A DNA stretch of 9,454 nucleotides. Origin: Methanosarcinales archaeon. GTDB taxonomy: Archaea; Halobacteriota; Syntropharchaeia; Alkanophagales; Methanospirareceae. Location: assembly GCA_025464345.1 (NCBI GenBank), contig JAODGP010000053.1:1-9454 (forward strand). The letters are read 5' to 3'. Positions within the stretch are counted from its first letter, which is position 1, and the number at the start of each line of letters is the position of its first letter. The translations under genes were made by a program, and so were the position numbers. Under the pieces are notes generated by a model. The model did no database searches and had not been told where the DNA came from. It saw only the letters and a list, made by a program, of their open reading frames with translations. Shown piece after piece: positions 6,571 to 9,454 of this stretch.

Positions 6571-8145
6571 TTATGCCAGCCCTCTCAGATCCGGTATGTG
6601 AGGATTGAGCCATCTACTTATCTCGTGCCGGGCGGTTGGCGGCTCCCCACGTCTCATCTTAGCCACATACTTCTGTAGCATCCTTGACATTCGTGTAGCA
6701 GCCAGACTGAGCAGCCAGCTCTTTATACCCTTATCCTTCCTGTACATCCTCAACAGTCGAGGTACCACCTTCAGGTCATGATCAACACATTCACCAATCA
6801 ATTGCCAGTGCTCTGGTGTCATCTTCGCCATGTTGAACGACTCCTCGCTGTCCAGTACAGAGCCGCGCATGGATACGAAGTTCATCGGTACCACGAGCGA
6901 TAGGGTTGAGGTCTTCTTCAGGTCTTCCACCAGTTCTATACTCATGATAACATCATCAGTGGTCTCACCCGGCAGCCCATTTATCATTGTTGCCGCACAA
7001 ATCCAGTTGTTATCGTCGAGGATGCCGAAAGCATGGAGTACCACCTCACGCCAGCGCTCAGGTGGCGAAGGCAGAACTTTGCCACGCATATGCTTCGCTA
7101 TCAGTCTCACACTGCCGGTCTCTATGCCGGTCTGTGCGCCCAGCCAGTTCATGCTCTCCACTTTTGAATAGCACAGCTCCGCAACTTCTCTCACCAGTTC
7201 GGGATTATGATATACCGTAGCGAGCGCTATATGGCTCGTTCCTATATCTGTTATCCCCGGTACCGATGCCACTCGCCTGAACAGTGCAAGTACACGCTCT
7301 TTGTTCGGCGGTATACCTCTGGCACCGTACCGTAGCACATCCTCGGCATGCAGGCATATAGAAGTCTGACCCGCCATTATATTAGTTCTTACATCCCTTA
7401 CGATATGCTCTATCGGCAGGTAACGGAGCCGCTGCATGTTCGGTGTGCAGAATGAGCAGCCGCGCCCGCAGCCCCTGCCTATCTCCACCAGACCATGAAT
7501 AGTAGCGCCGAGTATATTCGGTATCTCAGTGATGTCAGGCTCCTCGCCCTTTATTATCCTCGGCAGTTTCTCGCCTTCCAGTATGCTCCTGAACATCTCT
7601 GGTACCGTTATCTCACCTTCGCCAAGATGCACATAATCTATGTTCAGTCTGTCCATCACCTCTTCATCCGCTAACTGCCATGCCGCTTTACCGCCTATAA
7701 CCACTATCTTCTCCTTCATTACAGGATTGCGCATCAGCTCAAAGAACTTCACGCGATTGTACGGTGGTCCTGTATCAAGCATATCAACGAACTCAGAAGT
7801 CGGGGGATTGATACCGAGGAAGTCATGCCCTCCTATTCCTATTATCTCTGTTCTATCGCCCACAACACGGCTCAAATCGCGTGGATGCACGACAGCGACC
7901 TCATCGGTACCGAATACTCCAGCCAGTGCCGCCTCCATCACCCTCAGCCCGAAATCGGCATAAAGCGCACGCCCGTTCTTACGCGGCACAGGCGGCGCCC
8001 ACACACTGAAATAGAACCAGTCAGGCAGGATACCCTGAGGCATGCACGTGGAGAATCCAACGAATATACCCCAGCGGTACCTGCTCATCATCGTCTCATC
8101 AGCGGTGAGCACGATCCTGGGACTGGAGTTCAGACGGTTATTCAT
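6571..8145 (-). CDS. B12-binding-type radical SAM protein (COG1032-like), substrate unknown
   Basis: The 524-residue protein (ATG at 8145; a GTG directly before it is an alternative) is a radical SAM enzyme that would bind a [4Fe-4S] cluster through Cys226-x3-Cys230-x2-Cys233 in GRGCGRGCSFC. The N-terminal 200 residues look like the Rossmann-type cobalamin-binding domain of this superfamily: IIGIGGHDF (101-109), the VVIGGKAAW strand-turn (148-156) and LGEGEITVPEMF (174-185). The classical cobalamin motif DxHxxG is not seen, which is common in this class. Later signatures are GAQTGIETGSVR (336-347) and INGLPGETTDDV (388-399). Such enzymes methylate or form bonds at unactivated carbons, in cofactors, lipids or proteins. 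The substrate cannot be read from the sequence. A ribosome binding match (GAGGGTGAT) lies inside the end of the preceding regulator gene, so the two are translationally linked. Confidence 0.88.
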   Translation of the reverse strand: MNNRLNSSPRIVLTADETMMSRYRWGIFVGFSTCMPQGILPDWFYFSVWAPPVPRKNGRALYADFGLRVMEAALAGVFGTDEVAVVHPRDLSRVVGDRTEIIGIGGHDFLGINPPTSEFVDMLDTGPPYNRVKFFELMRNPVMKEKIVVIGGKAAWQLADEEVMDRLNIDYVHLGEGEITVPEMFRSILEGEKLPRIIKGEEPDITEIPNILGATIHGLVEIGRGCGRGCSFCTPNMQRLRYLPIEHIVRDVRTNIMAGQTSICLHAEDVLRYGARGIPPNKERVLALFRRVASVPGITDIGTSHIALATVYHNPELVREVAELCYSKVESMNWLGAQTGIETGSVRLIAKHMRGKVLPSPPERWREVVLHAFGILDDNNWICAATMINGLPGETTDDVIMSIELVEDLKKTSTLSLVVPMNFVSMRGSVLDSEESFNMAKMTPEHWQLIGECVDHDLKVVPRLLRMYRKDKGIKSWLLSLAATRMSRMLQKYVAKMRRGEPPTARHEISRWLNPHIPDLRGLA

Positions 8146-8148
8146 CAC

Positions 8149-8574
8149 TCAATCACCCTCTTCTTTCTCCGCTGCGTGCTCCACACGCTTCAAATAAGCC
8201 ATTGCGTGCTCTATCTTACTGCTAAGATGTTCAAGCTCTTTTACGCCCTCCAGATCTTTACCGAGCTGACTGAGGTAGTCCTTAATCCGGTCAAGTTCCG
8301 CCTTTATCAATGCCACGAAATTAACATTCGCTATGTATAGATTCTTCCTGAAACGCCTCACTCGCTCCACCAGACCCATTCGTATGAGCGTATTGAGGTA
8401 ATTGATGGTGGAGGAATAAGCATAGTTGGTCCTTCTTCCTATCTCCTCCGCGGTGAGCGGCTCGCGCGTGGTGGCGAGCACAGCATATACCATACTGCAA
8501 CCCTCACCAAACCCCCAGTTCACCATCATCGCTTTCACTCGCCTCACCGCTCGCTCAACCGGCTCGTCCATCAT
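8149..8574 (-). CDS. Winged-helix transcriptional regulator, MarR/GbsR/TrmB-like
   Basis: From the start used here (141 residues), the protein has a winged helix-turn-helix domain at about 15-90: YAVLATTREPLTAEEIGRR, a recognition helix around YAYSSTINYLNTLIRMG, and a basic wing (LVERVRRFRKNLYIA). A C-terminal amphipathic helix (about 95-140), rich in Glu and Lys with Leu spacing, probably forms the dimerisation coiled coil. This is the layout of GbsR-like MarR regulators. The frame is open further upstream to an ATG at 8616, but the TATA element at 8591-8602 lies within that extension and predicts transcription starting almost exactly at 8574, so the shorter, leaderless start is preferred. 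The radical SAM gene begins directly after its stop, so this regulator probably controls that gene and itself. Confidence 0.8.
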   Translation of the reverse strand: MMDEPVERAVRRVKAMMVNWGFGEGCSMVYAVLATTREPLTAEEIGRRTNYAYSSTINYLNTLIRMGLVERVRRFRKNLYIANVNFVALIKAELDRIKDYLSQLGKDLEGVKELEHLSSKIEHAMAYLKRVEHAAEKEEGD

Positions 8575-8590
8575 AAATATGAGATATATT

Positions 8591-8602
8591 ATAAATATAA
8601 AA
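8591..8602 (-). promoter_or_regulatory. TATA box of the regulator/radical SAM operon
   Basis: Read on the minus strand, TTTTATATTTAT is centred about 25 bases before the ATG at 8574, the right distance for a leaderless transcript. The surrounding AT-rich region could also hold the regulator's own operator. Confidence 0.6.
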
Positions 8603-8627
8603 GATGTTATCATCAAAAAACCGTTAC

Positions 8628-8637
8628 TTTTATATAT
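8628..8637 (+). promoter_or_regulatory. TATA box of atpK
   Basis: TTTATATATC predicts a transcription start near 8658-8660. The Shine-Dalgarno-like GGTGAGG follows at 8661-8667 and the ATG at 8678. The element lies back-to-back with the regulator's promoter about 30 bases away, so the wHTH protein could influence both. Confidence 0.6.
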
Positions 8638-8677
8638 CTCTTAACTCCTTCTCTTAAAAAGGTGAGGTAAAGAAGAG

Positions 8678-8986
8678 ATGAAGGCGAGATATAAGTTTGC
8701 ATTTACGCTCTGCCTGCTCCTGGTTCTCACAGGTCTGGCATCTGCAGAGGAAGAAGTGGCTGGGGGAGTCACAGACAGCGGCTGGGTCGCCATATCAGCA
8801 GGGCTCGCAATGGCGGGTGGTGCAATCGGTGCAGGATTTGCAATAGCAAGTACGGGTACCGCAGCGGTTGGCGCTACTGCCGAGAAGCCCGAAATTTTCG
8901 GGCGGGTATTGATATTCGTCGCGCTCGCTGAGGCTATTGCCATATACGCACTCCTGATTGCGTTCATGCTGTGGACGAAGGTATAA
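8678..8986 (+). CDS. atpK: A-type ATP synthase proteolipid subunit K (c-ring subunit)
   Basis: Multiple copies of this protein form the membrane rotor ring of the archaeal ATP synthase. The 102 residues start with a signal-peptide-like segment: basic MKARYK, a Leu-rich core, and ASA at 21-23 before a Glu cluster, with likely cleavage after Ala23. Then come the two proteolipid helices: a Gly/Ala-rich helix (about 36-63) and a second helix (about 76-98), with the ion-carrying Glu85 in LAEAIAIY. The polar loop contains GATAEKPE, the family's conserved turn. The Gln in helix one and the Ser/Thr after the Glu that mark many sodium-binding rings are not seen, which leans toward proton coupling, an inference. 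The other atp genes are not adjacent here; upstream is a divergent regulator and downstream a small membrane protein. Confidence 0.88.
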   Translation: MKARYKFAFTLCLLLVLTGLASAEEEVAGGVTDSGWVAISAGLAMAGGAIGAGFAIASTGTAAVGATAEKPEIFGRVLIFVALAEAIAIYALLIAFMLWTKV

Positions 8987-8992
8987 TAGTAA

Positions 8993-9247
8993 ATGCGGCA
9001 GAGGATAGCGGAGATAAGAGAGAAACTCAGGGGTAATATTTTTTTGTGCGCACTCCCCTACTCCATTCTTATCTCGGGTCTTACCATCATCGGCTTATTT
9101 TGTGGCTTCTTCGCCGGATCGGGCAGTGATACCGCTGCTTTCCTGCTCGCTCTCTTATTCTCGTTCACCGGGTTCTTTGCCGGTATTCTTGTAACTTACA
9201 TCATTGTGAAGGATAAATATGTTGATAAACCTCTCTTCCGCCATTGA
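8993..9247 (+). CDS. Small two-helix membrane protein following atpK
   Basis: The 84-residue product has a basic N-terminus (MRQRIAEIREKLR), two hydrophobic helices (about 16-42 and 47-71) joined by a short Gly/Ser/Asp turn, and a charged C-terminal tail (VKDKYVDKPLFRH). The start lies 6 bases after the atpK stop, so co-transcription is likely. Its size and layout recall the AtpZ/AtpI accessory proteins that accompany bacterial ATP synthase c-ring genes and help ring assembly or ion supply. No diagnostic residue supports homology, so this is only an analogy from context. No strong ribosome binding site is seen; GAAGG lies 14-18 bases upstream. Confidence 0.65.
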   Translation: MRQRIAEIREKLRGNIFLCALPYSILISGLTIIGLFCGFFAGSGSDTAAFLLALLFSFTGFFAGILVTYIIVKDKYVDKPLFRH

Positions 9248-9254
9248 AGCAGCA

Positions 9255-9430
9255 TGGGGCACAAAGTGAAAGTGCACTCTAACCATAAGGACGAAGTCCA
9301 TGGAGCCAGGATACGCTATGTCAGGCACGTTAGCACCTTCGCAAGGCTATGGGGGTAAGGCGTATTCCTCTTGCGTTAACTGCCAAGTGGTGGCGGATAA
9401 AGGGGGAAAGCCATAACATAGGCTATAAGA
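9255..9430 (+). ncRNA. Candidate structured RNA (unassigned)
   Basis: This gene-free stretch holds a series of inverted repeats. Short stem: 9259-9262 with 9272-9275. Hairpin 1: 9283-9286 and 9289-9292 pair with 9296-9303 around a GAA loop with a two-base 5' bulge. Helix A: 9308-9316 pairs with 9360-9369 (nine pairs, one bulge). Hairpin 2 inside it: 9331-9333 and 9336-9339 with 9343-9349 around CGC, again with a two-base 5' bulge. Helix C: 9380-9385 with 9391-9396. Helix D: 9409-9412 with 9421-9424. An alternative helix, 9324-9332 with 9377-9384, would compete with C or form a pseudoknot with A. It matches no RNA family I know; SRP RNA, RNase P RNA, tRNA and common riboswitches do not fit. 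It could be a 3' element of the atpK transcript, a leader of the next gene, or a free RNA. Strand is inferred. Confidence 0.35.
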
Positions 9431-9436
9431 AAAAAC

Positions 9437-9450
9437 TTTAAAGTTTAAAG
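9437..9450 (+). promoter_or_regulatory. TATA-like element at the right edge
   Basis: The AT-rich direct repeat of TTTAAAG (9437-9443 and 9444-9450) after an A-run resembles an archaeal promoter for a gene beyond the window. If so, the structured region to its left would not be that gene's leader. The sequence ends four bases later, so this cannot be tested here. Confidence 0.3.
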
Positions 9451-9454
9451 AGAA

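Noticed and set aside
8575..8616. Upstream ATG giving the regulator a 14-residue hydrophobic N-terminal extension.
   Set aside because: The extension is the translated AT-rich promoter: the TATA element falls inside it and predicts a start at the preferred ATG.
9245..9358. The frame of the 84-residue protein stays open for 37 codons after its TGA, including an ATG frame of 34 codons from 9254 to 9358.
   Set aside because: A stretch this long is plausible by chance. The amino acids (many His, Lys, Arg) resemble no domain, there is no ribosome binding site, and the same bases are better explained by inverted repeats. UGA readthrough is not supported by any visible element.
9255..9430. RNase P RNA, SRP RNA, tRNA, cobalamin riboswitch or insertion sequence end.
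   Set aside because: The conserved core strings of these RNAs that I can recall are not present, there is no cloverleaf, and no transposase or matching terminal repeat is seen in the window.
1..9454. CRISPR array, prophage or insertion sequence.
   Set aside because: No regularly spaced identical repeats, no transposase, integrase or phage structural genes were seen on either strand.

Overview
The window reads as a piece of chromosome from a methane-metabolising euryarchaeon. The evidence is a gene for F420-dependent methylene-tetrahydromethanopterin dehydrogenase (mtd), one for the F420 glutamyl ligase (cofE), an A-type ATP synthase proteolipid (atpK), an archaeal-type phosphoglycerate kinase, and archaeal TATA promoters, several of them placed so that transcripts would have little or no leader. 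An ANME-1/Syntrophoarchaeum-like or other methanogen-related lineage fits, but the window alone does not fix the taxon.

Layout. 1-386: a small coiled-coil protein with a C-terminal membrane anchor. 459-2706: a two-gene operon on the plus strand, a class I (bacterial-type) glyceraldehyde-3-phosphate dehydrogenase followed by an archaeal-type phosphoglycerate kinase. 2714-3541: mtd on the minus strand, converging on pgk with only 7 bases between the stops and a compact hairpin across the junction. 3687-5632: two adjacent minus-strand genes for related multi-spanning membrane proteins. Each is itself a duplicated four-helix module, so the pair carries four diverged copies of one unrecognised module. 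5761-6519: cofE, transcribed away from the membrane pair, with a near-palindromic TATA element between them. 6571-8574: a minus-strand pair, a winged-helix regulator followed immediately by a B12-binding-type radical SAM protein. 8678-9247: atpK followed by a small two-helix membrane protein. 9248-9454: no convincing gene, but a run of inverted repeats that could be a structured RNA, then a TATA-like element pointing out of the window.

Function. GAPDH and PGK interconvert glyceraldehyde-3-phosphate and 3-phosphoglycerate, most likely for gluconeogenesis. The GAPDH has lost the usual NAD-selecting aspartate and has a basic residue at a second cofactor-selecting site, which suggests NADP(H) use. 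CofE finishes the F420 cofactor that Mtd uses in the C1 pathway. AtpK forms the rotor ring of the A-type ATP synthase.

The least explained parts are the four-module membrane protein pair, the radical SAM enzyme with its dedicated regulator, and the possible structured RNA at the right end.
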